Origin: Pseudorhodoplanes sp049324435
GTDB lineage: Bacteria > Pseudomonadota > Alphaproteobacteria > Rhizobiales > Xanthobacteraceae
Length of the DNA: 64,000 bases
Reading direction: 5' to 3'
NCBI GenBank assembly: GCA_049324435.1
Contig: JBMOOQ010000024.1
Span: 62,001 to 126,000 of the forward strand
In this document: one piece after another, positions 25,306-33,644 of the stretch
Layout: the number at the start of each line of letters is the position of its first letter
Position numbering within the stretch: position 1 is the first letter of the stretch
The notes under the pieces: model-generated
The model's database searches: none
Seen by the model: the letters and a program-made list of their open reading frames with translations, nothing else
What the model was told of the DNA's origin: nothing
Position numbers and translations under genes: made by a program

Positions 25306-25842
25306 CTATTGCGCGAGCTGGGACGTGCGCTGCTCGGGCGCAGCGAGAATGAGCGCCCAGAATACCTTATACTTTGTATTCGGCACATAGACCGCGGCGA
25401 TCCCCATATGGGTCGCGCCCTTCAGCAACATGTTCGCCTTGTGGGACGGGGAATCACGCCAGCCGGAGAAAGCCTCCGCCAGTGTGTGATAGCCCGCCCC
25501 AATATTTTCTGCGCCGACCTGCGCCCTGTAACCTGACTTGCGCAGACGCTGCTGGAAATTGCCGGCGACGTTGTGATCGAGCTTGTCCTTGGTCGCCATG
25601 GCGCGAGCCTGCTCCTCGGCCATGCGCATGAGTGTCGGGTCGAGCGTGACGTCGCCGAGCATGTTGTTGCGGCGGAAGCCCGAAATCATCGACGCCGCGG
25701 CCTGAGGATCGAGTTCAGCGCCGGCTTTGGCCATGCTCTGATAGAATGAAGGTTGAGACGGCGGCGGCTCGGTCGCGCAACCGAACAGGGTCAGGCCAAG
25801 CCCGCACAGAAATGCCACAGACATCGGACGGCCGCCCGTCAT
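25306..25842 (-). CDS. CAP-domain (SCP/PR-1) lipoprotein
   Basis: 178 residues from the ATG at 25842. A signal peptide ends in the lipobox LTLFGC, giving a lipidated cysteine. The CAP domain (about 45-170) includes FRRNNMLGDVTLDPTLMRMA, DKLDHNVAGNFQQRL, VGAENIGAGYHTLAEAF and SPSHKANMLLKGATHMGI, covering the family's His/Glu/His cavity residues. Bacterial CAP proteins are extracytoplasmic and of mixed or unknown function. It converges with the GNAT gene and lies downstream of the MscS-type gene. Confidence 0.85.
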   Translation of the reverse strand: MTGGRPMSVAFLCGLGLTLFGCATEPPPSQPSFYQSMAKAGAELDPQAAASMISGFRRNNMLGDVTLDPTLMRMAEEQARAMATKDKLDHNVAGNFQQRLRKSGYRAQVGAENIGAGYHTLAEAFSGWRDSPSHKANMLLKGATHMGIAAVYVPNTKYKVFWALILAAPEQRTSQLAQ

Positions 25843-25919
25843 GACCTGAAAATCCTCAATTCGCCGACTTGGCCGCAAAATGGTAACCGAACGGTAAAGC
25901 TGGCGGCCGGACGCCAAAA

Positions 25920-28463
25920 TCACCGCGCATTGGGCTTTTTTGGGGCCTTCGGATCGGAAGCCGGAGATGCAGGCTCAGACTCCGCATCATCCCCGTCTGC
26001 AAGACCCTGGATGTGAATTTGCCGCTGCGGATACGGCATGACGATGCCTTCCGCGCGGAAGCGCTCGAGGATCGAAAAGCAGATATCGCTCTTGATCCCG
26101 GCACCGTCACCGATATTGCGCACAACCCAGCCAAGTTCGAAATTGATTGCGCTTTCGCCGAAACCGGTCAGAAACACGGTCGGTGCCGGGCTCTGCATCA
26201 CATGCGGATGCGACTTTACAATGTCGAGCAGGATCTCCCGCACTTTCACAACATCGCTGTCATAGGCGACGCCGATCGGCACGGCGACACGCGCAAAGGT
26301 GTCGGTATGCGTGCGATTTTTCACCACTTGGGTGATGAGTTCGGAATTTGGGATGATGACGCTGGCCCGGTCGCCGGTCTCAATCTCGGTGGCCCGGACA
26401 TGAATGCGCCGGACCCGGCCTTCCTCGCCTTTGACCGCAATAATGTCGCCAACGCGAATGGGCCGCTCCGCCAGCAGAATAAGTCCCGACACGAAGTTCG
26501 ACACGACCGACTGAAGGCCGAAGCCGATACCGATCGAGAGCGCACCCGCAACGAGCGTAATCTTCTGGAAATCGACGCCCAGCTGCGCGAGCCCGAGCGA
26601 GATGGCAGCGATCACGCCGACATAGCCGAAAATGGTCGAGATCGAATTCTGGAGACTGGGATCGAGCGCCGTTTGCGGCAGAAGGCGCGTGTTCAACCAG
26701 GACTGTACCGCCCGCGTCGCAAGGATGCCGACGAGGACGATGGCGACAGCGATCAGAATGGACGTCAGCGAGATTGTCAGTTCCCCGATCCGGAAGCCGA
26801 AGGTCGCGTCCTTGAGCACACCGACGAAATCGGCGGCAAAAATACCCCACGGACCGAGCAGCGGCATTAGCACGACGAGGATCAGAAGCAGCCGAATGAC
26901 CGCGGACAGAAGTGTGCCGAGCAGACCGATCGATCGCGGCTTCAACCCAAAGAAATTGGCGATGGCTCGCCCTCGCGGCGTGGCCGCGGTCAGAATCTCG
27001 GTGAACAATGCATCGATGAACGTGAGCAAAATATACAGCGCACCGATCAATCCCAGTGCCGACAGAAAGCGTCCGGCGAGAAATGCAGCAAGTCCGATAA
27101 AGCCGGTGACAAGCGCGGCGATGATTCCGGCCGCAAGCAGCCAGCCTGCACTGCGCAGCCAGCCAGCGCCGGCCACGTCGTCTTCAAGCGATACTCGGCT
27201 TCCCATCAAAAACAGGAAGTGGCACAGCATTGCAGCGATGATCGCGGCGAAGACTGCATTGGTCGCGATCGTCAACGCCACCGGTGCGACGACTGTCTGC
27301 AGCACAGCATTGATAAGAATGACGGTGCCGAGGACCCGCGCTGCCCAGACAAGGTTGTTCGCAATCAGATCCGCGGTTTCCTGACGGACCGCAAGCAGCC
27401 GCCGGTCCGGCTCGTCCGGCGCAAACAGGCCAATGGCCACACCGCGGCCGAAGGCAGCAACGCCGACTGCAATTGCGAGCATCAGCCCAATATGACCGAT
27501 CCGTTCGGTCAGGAGCCCAAAGGCGTTCAGAATCAAGAGCGCGCCCACTACGATCGCGGGCGCGGTTACGGTGACGCGCATCAGCGACAACAGCGCGAAA
27601 AACGACTTGGCGAACCGTGTGCCCAACTCTTTCGGCCGAAAGTCGCGCTTGATAAACCAGCGCACGAACAAGCCCACGGATAAGAAAAATGCCAGCAGAG
27701 CGAGGCTGGCCGCGCCAATGCTCCATTGCGTCGCGGTAGTGCGCAAATGATCCGTCCAGCCTTGCGCCAGCAGGACAACGCCGTTCCACGCATCGGGTGC
27801 GCCCTTGATAGCCTGCGACCAGAAAGCCGGATCGAGTGCACTCGCGGTGCGTCCAAGCAATTGCTGGGTAAAGAGGGCACGACGACGCTCGGTGATCTGC
27901 ACCGAAAGATTGTCGGCACGAAGCATGAGCAAGCGCGCCTGCTTGAGCGCGCCATCAAGCGCCGCCCGGCGCTCCTCAAGCCGGGAGCGCTCTTCGGTGA
28001 GTGCAGCATCCTCCTTCGGCTCCCCCTCGGCCGGCGGCTCTCCGAGCTGCTTCAGACGGGTCTCCACATCGGCGAGCCGGCCTTCGAGGGCCGCAATCAT
28101 CTCGCGCAGGTCGTCGCGTACGGGCTCCAGCCGGCCCCGATGCTGGACAAGGGTCGAATCGCCGATGTCGGGGCTGCGGAGCGACGTCTCGATTTGATCG
28201 ATAGCGTCCCGAAGGGGCTCGATGGCAGCGATCGTGCGCGCTAGTTCGGGCGGGCTCGCCGGAGCCTGAGGCGTTTGTGCGGCAGGAGCGCCCGCCTTCT
28301 GCGCGGGCACCGCGCTCTTGGGTGCCGGGGAGACCGCTTTGGACGCCGGGGAGTCGGCTTTCGGCGCGGCCTTCTCCTGGGCGAAGCCGGATTGAGCTCC
28401 GGCAACCACTGCAAAAACGATCGTGGCGGCCCGCAGGCCACAAAGGAATGTTTGAATCGGCAT
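25920..28463 (-). CDS. Large MscS-type mechanosensitive channel with DUF3772-like N-terminus
   Basis: 847 residues from the ATG at 28463. A signal peptide is followed by an Ala/Pro/Lys-rich linker, then a periplasmic helical domain (about 70-215) with coiled-coil character (RGRLEPVRDDLREMIAALEG). About eleven membrane helices follow (about 240-640). The MscS pore and beta domain (about 640-780) are marked by GIGFGLQSVVSNFVSGLILL, RPIRVGDIIAVKGEEGRVR and SVIIPNSELI. The C-terminus is charged and short. It releases solutes on osmotic downshift. Confidence 0.9.
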   Translation of the reverse strand: MPIQTFLCGLRAATIVFAVVAGAQSGFAQEKAAPKADSPASKAVSPAPKSAVPAQKAGAPAAQTPQAPASPPELARTIAAIEPLRDAIDQIETSLRSPDIGDSTLVQHRGRLEPVRDDLREMIAALEGRLADVETRLKQLGEPPAEGEPKEDAALTEERSRLEERRAALDGALKQARLLMLRADNLSVQITERRRALFTQQLLGRTASALDPAFWSQAIKGAPDAWNGVVLLAQGWTDHLRTTATQWSIGAASLALLAFFLSVGLFVRWFIKRDFRPKELGTRFAKSFFALLSLMRVTVTAPAIVVGALLILNAFGLLTERIGHIGLMLAIAVGVAAFGRGVAIGLFAPDEPDRRLLAVRQETADLIANNLVWAARVLGTVILINAVLQTVVAPVALTIATNAVFAAIIAAMLCHFLFLMGSRVSLEDDVAGAGWLRSAGWLLAAGIIAALVTGFIGLAAFLAGRFLSALGLIGALYILLTFIDALFTEILTAATPRGRAIANFFGLKPRSIGLLGTLLSAVIRLLLILVVLMPLLGPWGIFAADFVGVLKDATFGFRIGELTISLTSILIAVAIVLVGILATRAVQSWLNTRLLPQTALDPSLQNSISTIFGYVGVIAAISLGLAQLGVDFQKITLVAGALSIGIGFGLQSVVSNFVSGLILLAERPIRVGDIIAVKGEEGRVRRIHVRATEIETGDRASVIIPNSELITQVVKNRTHTDTFARVAVPIGVAYDSDVVKVREILLDIVKSHPHVMQSPAPTVFLTGFGESAINFELGWVVRNIGDGAGIKSDICFSILERFRAEGIVMPYPQRQIHIQGLADGDDAESEPASPASDPKAPKKPNAR

Positions 28464-28471
28464 CGGACCTG

Positions 28472-29470
28472 TCAAACAGCGGAATCGGTAGGGATTGTGG
28501 CATGCTCGCCTACGCAATCCCCCCATGCAAGCCGCCGGGCCTGCCGGAACACCTCGCCGTTACGCTTTGACAGCAACTGCCGGCGAGCGTGTCCCGATTT
28601 TTCGCACAGCTTCACCGTCACGGTTCCGCCCTTGGCCAGGACCGGAGCGATCACGCGCGCCGCCACCGGGAGCGCCGGACGACGCGACGCCGCAACGTAG
28701 ATGAACTTTTCGTCCTCCCACGGCACATCCGCCGACTTGATCCGGCGGTGCATGCGCGAACGTGCAACCCGCCGCGAAAAATGACACCAATCGGGCGCAT
28801 TCAGCGGACAGGCCAGTGCATGAGGACACGGCGCGACAATATGCGCTCCAGCTTCGATCAACCGGTTGCGGACCGACAGAATGCGCGACCACCCCGCCGG
28901 CGTCCCAGGCTCGACCACGACAATCGTATCGCCGGTGGCCTGCCAGAGCCGATCAATAAGCGGGCCGATCGACTGTGGTTCGAGTTCGTCAAGGACATAG
29001 GTCAGCAGAACGAGGTCATGGCGTGCATGGCGCAGCTCAACTGAGGCAATATCGGATACGAGCCACTCGACCTGCTTGAACGCGGATGCAGACAGCAACG
29101 TGTTACCCCATCTGCGGATCGCATCACTGCTCTCCACGAGCGTCGCTTCCGCGAGGGAGGGCCAGCAGTCTCTCGCTGCGAATAGCGCGGTGCCGGGTCC
29201 CGCGCCCGCATCGAGCAGACTTCGGGGTGCGAAATTTGGCCGTAATTGCGCAACGGCATCGAGACTTGCGCGAATGGCGGCATAGGTCGCGGGCATCCGC
29301 ACGGCGAGATAGGCGCGCGCCGCAAGATCGTCCGACAGATGCGCTCGGCCATCCCGGATTTCATTGCGGTATCGGATCGACAGGCGCTCGGCCGCAGCCT
29401 GCAGATCGGCCAGCGGCACGCCGTCCAGGGCGTTGTCGATCGCGGCCCGAAGCTGAGGAGGAAGGTCCAT
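28472..29470 (-). CDS. Rsm22-like ribosomal RNA methyltransferase
   Basis: 332 residues from the ATG at 29470, which begins MDLPPQLRAAIDNAL; upstream in-frame codons look non-coding. SAM-binding motif I is SLLDAGAGPGTALFAAR. A cysteine cluster, CPHALACPLNAPDWCHF, matches the metal/iron-sulfur cluster motif of the Rsm22/METTL17 family, which acts in assembly of the small ribosomal subunit. It ends 8 bases before the MscS-type gene on the same strand, so the two may be co-transcribed. Confidence 0.85.
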   Translation of the reverse strand: MDLPPQLRAAIDNALDGVPLADLQAAAERLSIRYRNEIRDGRAHLSDDLAARAYLAVRMPATYAAIRASLDAVAQLRPNFAPRSLLDAGAGPGTALFAARDCWPSLAEATLVESSDAIRRWGNTLLSASAFKQVEWLVSDIASVELRHARHDLVLLTYVLDELEPQSIGPLIDRLWQATGDTIVVVEPGTPAGWSRILSVRNRLIEAGAHIVAPCPHALACPLNAPDWCHFSRRVARSRMHRRIKSADVPWEDEKFIYVAASRRPALPVAARVIAPVLAKGGTVTVKLCEKSGHARRQLLSKRNGEVFRQARRLAWGDCVGEHATIPTDSAV

Positions 29471-29534
29471 CGAACGTGACGCTAGACGGCCTTCGGCTTC
29501 AAGACCAGTCCGCCTTATCGCTTCCGCCCGGCAG

Positions 29535-30260
29535 TCACCGGGCCCCGCTCTGCGCCTTCTGACAACCGCCGAGGAAGACACGCACCGCGACGCGCACGGT
29601 CTCGTCGACCTTCGCTTTCTGCGCAGCGCGCGGCATGCTGGTGAGCCAGCCGAGTTGATGCTCGCCGATCAGCATGTCGAGGAACAGCACGGCCAGCCGA
29701 TACGGATCCTCATCGATCAGCCGGCCTTCCCTCTGCTGCCGCTCGACCCATTTCGCGACGATCGCATAGGCGGAGATCGGGCCGCTCTGGAAGAACAAGC
29801 GCCCGGCCTCGGGAAAAGTCCGTCCGATCGACACCATCAGCCGGTGGAATTCCAAAATCGGCGGAGTCAGCACCATCGCGAGGAAAGACTGACCGATTTT
29901 GGTCAGCTGCTCTTCGAGCGTGCCGCCCGCATCAATATCGATCGCAAGCGTCACGTCCTCGCACTTCTGGCGCACGACAGCTTCGAACAGACCCTGCTTG
30001 CCGCCGAACCAGGCATAGATCGTGGCTTTCGAGCCGCCGGCTACGGCGATCACGTCGTCGATCGAAACGTTGTCGTAACCCTTTTTCAGGAACAGCGGCG
30101 CCGCCAGCCGGACGATGCGCTCGCGGCGCGGATCGGGACTGTTCGCACTTGCAGCAGCGGATTGCAGCCGCGGCGCCTTCTGGCTCGGTCGGCGGCTCGG
30201 CGACGACACTTTGGCTTCCTGAACTGACATGCGGTTTACCAAGACGGCAGGGTTATCCAT
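29535..30260 (-). CDS. TetR/AcrR-family regulator
   Basis: 241 residues (ATG 30260; ATG 30230 possible). The N-terminal 45 residues are a basic, disordered extension. The helix-turn-helix (about 50-95) reads LAAPLFLKKGYDNVSIDDV then GGSKATIYAWFGGKQGLFEAV. The ligand domain contains FHRLMVSIGRTFPEAGRLF, seen in the AcrR-C subgroup. It is divergent from the FAH gene; a palindromic site lies between, so it probably represses that operon until an aromatic intermediate binds. Confidence 0.9.
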   Translation of the reverse strand: MDNPAVLVNRMSVQEAKVSSPSRRPSQKAPRLQSAAASANSPDPRRERIVRLAAPLFLKKGYDNVSIDDVIAVAGGSKATIYAWFGGKQGLFEAVVRQKCEDVTLAIDIDAGGTLEEQLTKIGQSFLAMVLTPPILEFHRLMVSIGRTFPEAGRLFFQSGPISAYAIVAKWVERQQREGRLIDEDPYRLAVLFLDMLIGEHQLGWLTSMPRAAQKAKVDETVRVAVRVFLGGCQKAQSGAR

Positions 30261-30301
30261 CTAGCGCCAAAAGTTTTCTGTTGCACCATCCATGTTTTTG
30301 A

Positions 30302-30319
30302 CTGTAACGTACAGTACAG
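30302..30319. promoter_or_regulatory. Candidate TetR operator (CTGTA-ACG-TACAG)
   Basis: In the 102-bp gap between the TetR and FAH genes, CTGTA (30302-30306) and TACAG (30310-30314) form a perfect inverted repeat with a 3-base spacer. A second TACAG follows directly (30315-30319). Symmetry and position fit a TetR dimer site that would control both divergent promoters. Confidence 0.6.
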
Positions 30320-30362
30320 TACTAAACAATAAGCAAAACCAAAGCGCCACGGGAGGACGTGA

Positions 30363-31295
30363 ATGCAGGCCGGGTATCGGCTCGTCAGCTATGCCGACAA
30401 TCATGCAAATCCGGTCGCAGGCGTTCTGGCCGCGGATCGCGTCGTACCGGCTGCAAGCCTGCTCGGCGACGCCTTTTCCAATGTGATTGGCATTCTGCGG
30501 GCCTGGGACGACGTGCATCCGCGCCTTGCAAAAGCCTGCGAAGACGAAGCCTTTGCCGAAAAGGGTGTCCCGCTGTCATCCGTCAAGCTGCTTGCGCCCA
30601 TTCTCTATCCCGGCGCCTTCTATTGCGCGGGCGCGAATTACTGGGATCATCTCAATGAGATGGCGGCGATCGCCAAGAAAACCACCGGCCGCGACGTCCA
30701 CGTCACGAAGCCTGCCGAACCCTGGTTCTTCATGAAGACGACGGCCGGCTCGATCATCGGCGACGGGGCACCGGCTCGGCTGCCGAATTTCTCGAAGCAG
30801 GTCGACTGGGAAGCCGAAATCGCCGCCGTGATCGCGCGTCCGACCCGCAATATATCGGAGAAGGACGCGCTGAGCGCGGTTGCAGGTTACGTCATCGTCA
30901 ACGATCTGTCTGCGCGCGACCTGATGAAGCGCGAGGGTTCGATCTTCGTCTACGACTGGATCGGACAGAAGTGCTTCGAGGATGCGGCGCCGATGGGTCC
31001 GTGGCTCACGCCGGCCGCCTATATTTCCGATCCGAACAATCTTGCCATCAAGCTCTGGGTCAACGGCGTCCTGAAGCAGGACTCCAACACCTCGAAGATG
31101 GTGCATTCGACCGCCGAGCAGATCGCCTATCTCAGCCGCCATATCACGCTGCAACCCGGCGACGTGATCGCGACCGGAACGCCGGCCGGGGTCGGACTGC
31201 CGAAGGGTGAATTCCTCAAGCCCGGCGACGAAGTGAAGATCGAGATCGCCGAACTCGGCACCCTGACCAACAGGATGGTCGCCGACGCCGTATAG
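30363..31295 (+). CDS. Fumarylacetoacetate hydrolase (FAH) family enzyme
   Basis: 310 residues. An N-terminal extension of about 75 residues precedes the FAH domain. Metal ligands are visible in VDWEAEIAAVI (Glu-x-Glu) and VNDLSARDL (Asp). The end has IATGTPAGVGLPKG. Family members cleave C-C bonds in ring-cleavage products or hydrate/decarboxylate 2-hydroxymuconate-type acids. It is the first gene of an aromatic-pathway run under the TetR regulator, so it probably acts on a product of the extradiol dioxygenase encoded downstream. Confidence 0.9.
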   Translation: MQAGYRLVSYADNHANPVAGVLAADRVVPAASLLGDAFSNVIGILRAWDDVHPRLAKACEDEAFAEKGVPLSSVKLLAPILYPGAFYCAGANYWDHLNEMAAIAKKTTGRDVHVTKPAEPWFFMKTTAGSIIGDGAPARLPNFSKQVDWEAEIAAVIARPTRNISEKDALSAVAGYVIVNDLSARDLMKREGSIFVYDWIGQKCFEDAAPMGPWLTPAAYISDPNNLAIKLWVNGVLKQDSNTSKMVHSTAEQIAYLSRHITLQPGDVIATGTPAGVGLPKGEFLKPGDEVKIEIAELGTLTNRMVADAV

Positions 31296-31348
31296 GCGCC
31301 GATGCGTGGACAGTATGTGTTTATAGGATGTGTTCGTAGGAGTGCGTG

Positions 31349-31717
31349 ATGCCGTCCGCCGCCCAGATGAAAATCGCGGAACTGACGAAGGGAATGCTGA
31401 AACTCAAGCTCTTCGTCATCTTTTCGCAAGGCAAGGGCCTCGATGTGACGCCTTATCTCGCCGACCATCTTGAATACATGATCGCTCTGGAGCGTGAGGG
31501 CAAGCTGTTTGCCTCCGGCCCGCTCGGCGATCCCACAAAGGCCGACGGAATGACCATCGTGCGTGCTGCCGATGAAGAGGAAGCGCGGCAGCTGGCGCTG
31601 CGCGACCCCTTCGTCGTTAACGGCATCCGCACTTTCAAAATTGTGCCGTGGACTGTGATGGAAGGCTCGCTCAACGTCACCGTCAACTTTTCGGACCAGG
31701 CCGCAAAAATTTCCTGA
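31349..31717 (+). CDS. YciI-like domain protein
   Basis: 122 residues from the ATG at 31349, with AGGAG at 31338-31342; a GTG directly before it is also possible. The YCII-related ferredoxin-like fold is marked by LADHLEYMIALEREGKLFASGPLGD, broken around residue 50, and DEEEARQLALRDPFVVNGI. The YciI family includes muconolactone isomerase-like and chlorohydroquinone-processing members. A supporting role (isomerase or decarboxylase) in ring-cleavage product handling is inference. Confidence 0.8.
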   Translation: MPSAAQMKIAELTKGMLKLKLFVIFSQGKGLDVTPYLADHLEYMIALEREGKLFASGPLGDPTKADGMTIVRAADEEEARQLALRDPFVVNGIRTFKIVPWTVMEGSLNVTVNFSDQAAKIS

Positions 31718-31759
31718 GATTCACCGCCACCAAGAGCGGAGCAAGAGGGGAGCTTGCGC

Positions 31760-32629
31760 ATGCAGACGATCGGCTTCATCGGAGTCGGAAAAATCGGCCT
31801 TCCGATCTGCGAGCATCTGATCAGAAGAGGTCACAGGGTGATCGGCTATCGCCGGTCGTCACTTGCCGATTTCGAGAAGCTTGGCGGCGTCAAGGCGACC
31901 TCGCCCGCTGACGCCGGCGCACAGGCCGACATCGTCTTCACCTGTCTGCCAAACGACGCTGCGCTGGAAGAGGTCATCAACGGTCCCGACGGACTGAAAA
32001 AGACAGCCCGGCCGGGCCAGATCATCGTTGAATTCGGCTCGCACCCCGTTCCCGTGAAGCAGCAATACGTCAAGCCGCTCGCCGACAAGGGCGCGGTCTT
32101 CATCGACGGCGAGGTGAGCGGGACGCCCGGCATGGTGCAGGCCCGGAAGGCCGTGATCTATCTCGGCGGCCCGGCGGATGCGGTGAAGGCGCTCGAGCCG
32201 GTCATCGCGGACTTTGCCGATCTGTGCATGCATCTTGGGGATTTCGGCGCAGCCACCAAGGTGAAGCTGGTCAACAACTTTCTGGTCGCCTTGCATATCG
32301 CCGGGACCGCGCAAGCCATGGCGCTCGGCCTCAAGACCGGCGTCGACAAAGACCTCCTCATCAAGGCGGTGGCTACCGGCAGCGGCGGATCTACGGCATT
32401 TGCGATCCGCGCACCGTGGATGGCGGAACGCAAATTTACCCCGCAGCAGGGCTCGGCAGCCGGTCTCGCACATTATCTCGACACTGCGAAGGAGATGGCG
32501 GCCGAGGCCGGCGTTGCCACCGATCTCATCGATTGCCTGATCGACATCTATGCGCGCGCAGTCCCGAACATCGGCGATCGCGACGTTGCGGCCATTCTTG
32601 AGCATTTCGAAACCAACCGGAACAAATGA
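31760..32629 (+). CDS. 3-Hydroxyisobutyrate dehydrogenase-family oxidoreductase
   Basis: 289 residues from the ATG at 31760 with GAGGGG upstream. The Rossmann loop is GFIGVGKIGLPICEHL. The substrate-binding region has DGEVSGTPGMVQARKAV (family DAPVSGG-type motif, here EVSGTP). The catalytic lysine is in TKVKLVNNFLVALH. It oxidises or reduces a beta-hydroxy acid or semialdehyde with NAD(P). Within the aromatic cluster it may handle a lower-pathway hydroxy acid. Confidence 0.85.
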   Translation: MQTIGFIGVGKIGLPICEHLIRRGHRVIGYRRSSLADFEKLGGVKATSPADAGAQADIVFTCLPNDAALEEVINGPDGLKKTARPGQIIVEFGSHPVPVKQQYVKPLADKGAVFIDGEVSGTPGMVQARKAVIYLGGPADAVKALEPVIADFADLCMHLGDFGAATKVKLVNNFLVALHIAGTAQAMALGLKTGVDKDLLIKAVATGSGGSTAFAIRAPWMAERKFTPQQGSAAGLAHYLDTAKEMAAEAGVATDLIDCLIDIYARAVPNIGDRDVAAILEHFETNRNK

Positions 32630-32642
32630 AGGAGCGATCTCC

Positions 32643-33533
32643 ATGATCGGAGTGAAGAAGATTTCCCATGCGGTCTACGAGGTTCCTGACCTCGAGCATC
32701 AGCTCGAATATTACACGGATATCCTCGGACTGACCGTGACCGGCCGCGACAGCGACGCGGTGTATCTCGCCAATACCATCGATCACCACTCTGTGGTTCT
32801 GCGGAAAGGGTCGCATCCGCGCTGCACGCATATCGGCTTCCAGCTCGGCCCGAATGACGATCTCGATGCATTCGAGAAGCAAACCGCGGCGCACGGAATC
32901 CGGACCGAGCGCAAGAAGGATGCCCAGCCGACCATCTCCGATATGGTGACATTCGAGGACATCAAGGGCACGGTGATGGAAGTGTTCCGTCAGCCGGAGC
33001 CGCAGAAGCAGCCCTTCACCAGCAAGGGCGGCGTCGTTCCGCATAAGCTCGGCCACATTGCGTTCCATGTCACCGATGCGCAGCGCGCAACGCGGTTCTA
33101 TTGCGATGTGCTCGGTTTTCGTGTGTCGGACTGGATGGGCGATTTCTTCTCATTCCTGCGCTGCGGACCGGATCACCACACCATCAACCTGGTGGAGACC
33201 GGCAAGAACAAGCATTTCCACACCGCCTTCGAGCTGAGGGACTGGGCGCATATGCAGACCGCGCTCGATTACATCAGCCGGCACGGCTACAAGACACTGT
33301 GGGGGCCCGGCCGGCACGGCATCGGCCACAACCTGTTCTCCTATCACCGCAGCCCGAACGGCCTTATCACCGAGCTGTTCGCCGAGCTCGACCTGATGAA
33401 GGACGAGTCGCTCGGCTATTTTGAGCCTCGCCCGTGGCATCGCGACAATCCGCAGCGGCCCAAAACATGGCCGAAGACACCGGAAGCCGCGAACCTCTGG
33501 GGCCCAATGCCTCCGGACGAAATGATGGAATAA
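32643..33533 (+). CDS. Extradiol ring-cleavage dioxygenase (type I, VOC fold)
   Basis: 296 residues from the ATG at 32643, 13 bases after the previous stop with AAGGAG upstream. Two VOC modules (about 5-120 and 135-260). The 2-His-1-carboxylate iron site is H138 (LGHIAFHV), H193 (HFHTAFEL) and E244 (LITELFAE), spaced as in BphC/XylE. HHTINLVE and the SYHRSPNG segment carry likely second-sphere residues. It cleaves a catechol-type ring next to its hydroxyls (meta-cleavage). The C-terminal 35 residues are proline/tryptophan-rich. Confidence 0.88.
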   Translation: MIGVKKISHAVYEVPDLEHQLEYYTDILGLTVTGRDSDAVYLANTIDHHSVVLRKGSHPRCTHIGFQLGPNDDLDAFEKQTAAHGIRTERKKDAQPTISDMVTFEDIKGTVMEVFRQPEPQKQPFTSKGGVVPHKLGHIAFHVTDAQRATRFYCDVLGFRVSDWMGDFFSFLRCGPDHHTINLVETGKNKHFHTAFELRDWAHMQTALDYISRHGYKTLWGPGRHGIGHNLFSYHRSPNGLITELFAELDLMKDESLGYFEPRPWHRDNPQRPKTWPKTPEAANLWGPMPPDEMME

Positions 33534-33545
33534 CCCAGCGCCTTG

Positions 33546-33569
33546 CGCTCCCCCGGCAACGGGGGAGCG
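33546..33569 (+). other. Strong hairpin between dioxygenase and ABC binding-protein genes
   Basis: A perfect 9-bp stem, CGCTCCCCC (33546-33554) with GGGGGAGCG (33561-33569), has a 6-base loop and no T-run. It sits 12 bases past the dioxygenase stop. It may stabilise the upstream mRNA or attenuate read-through into the binding-protein gene. Confidence 0.55.
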
Positions 33570-33644
33570 ACGGGGTGTCGCCACCGGACGTAGAAGCCGG
33601 ACTGAACATTGCAACGCATCTGATGACAGGACAGGGAGGTTTTC

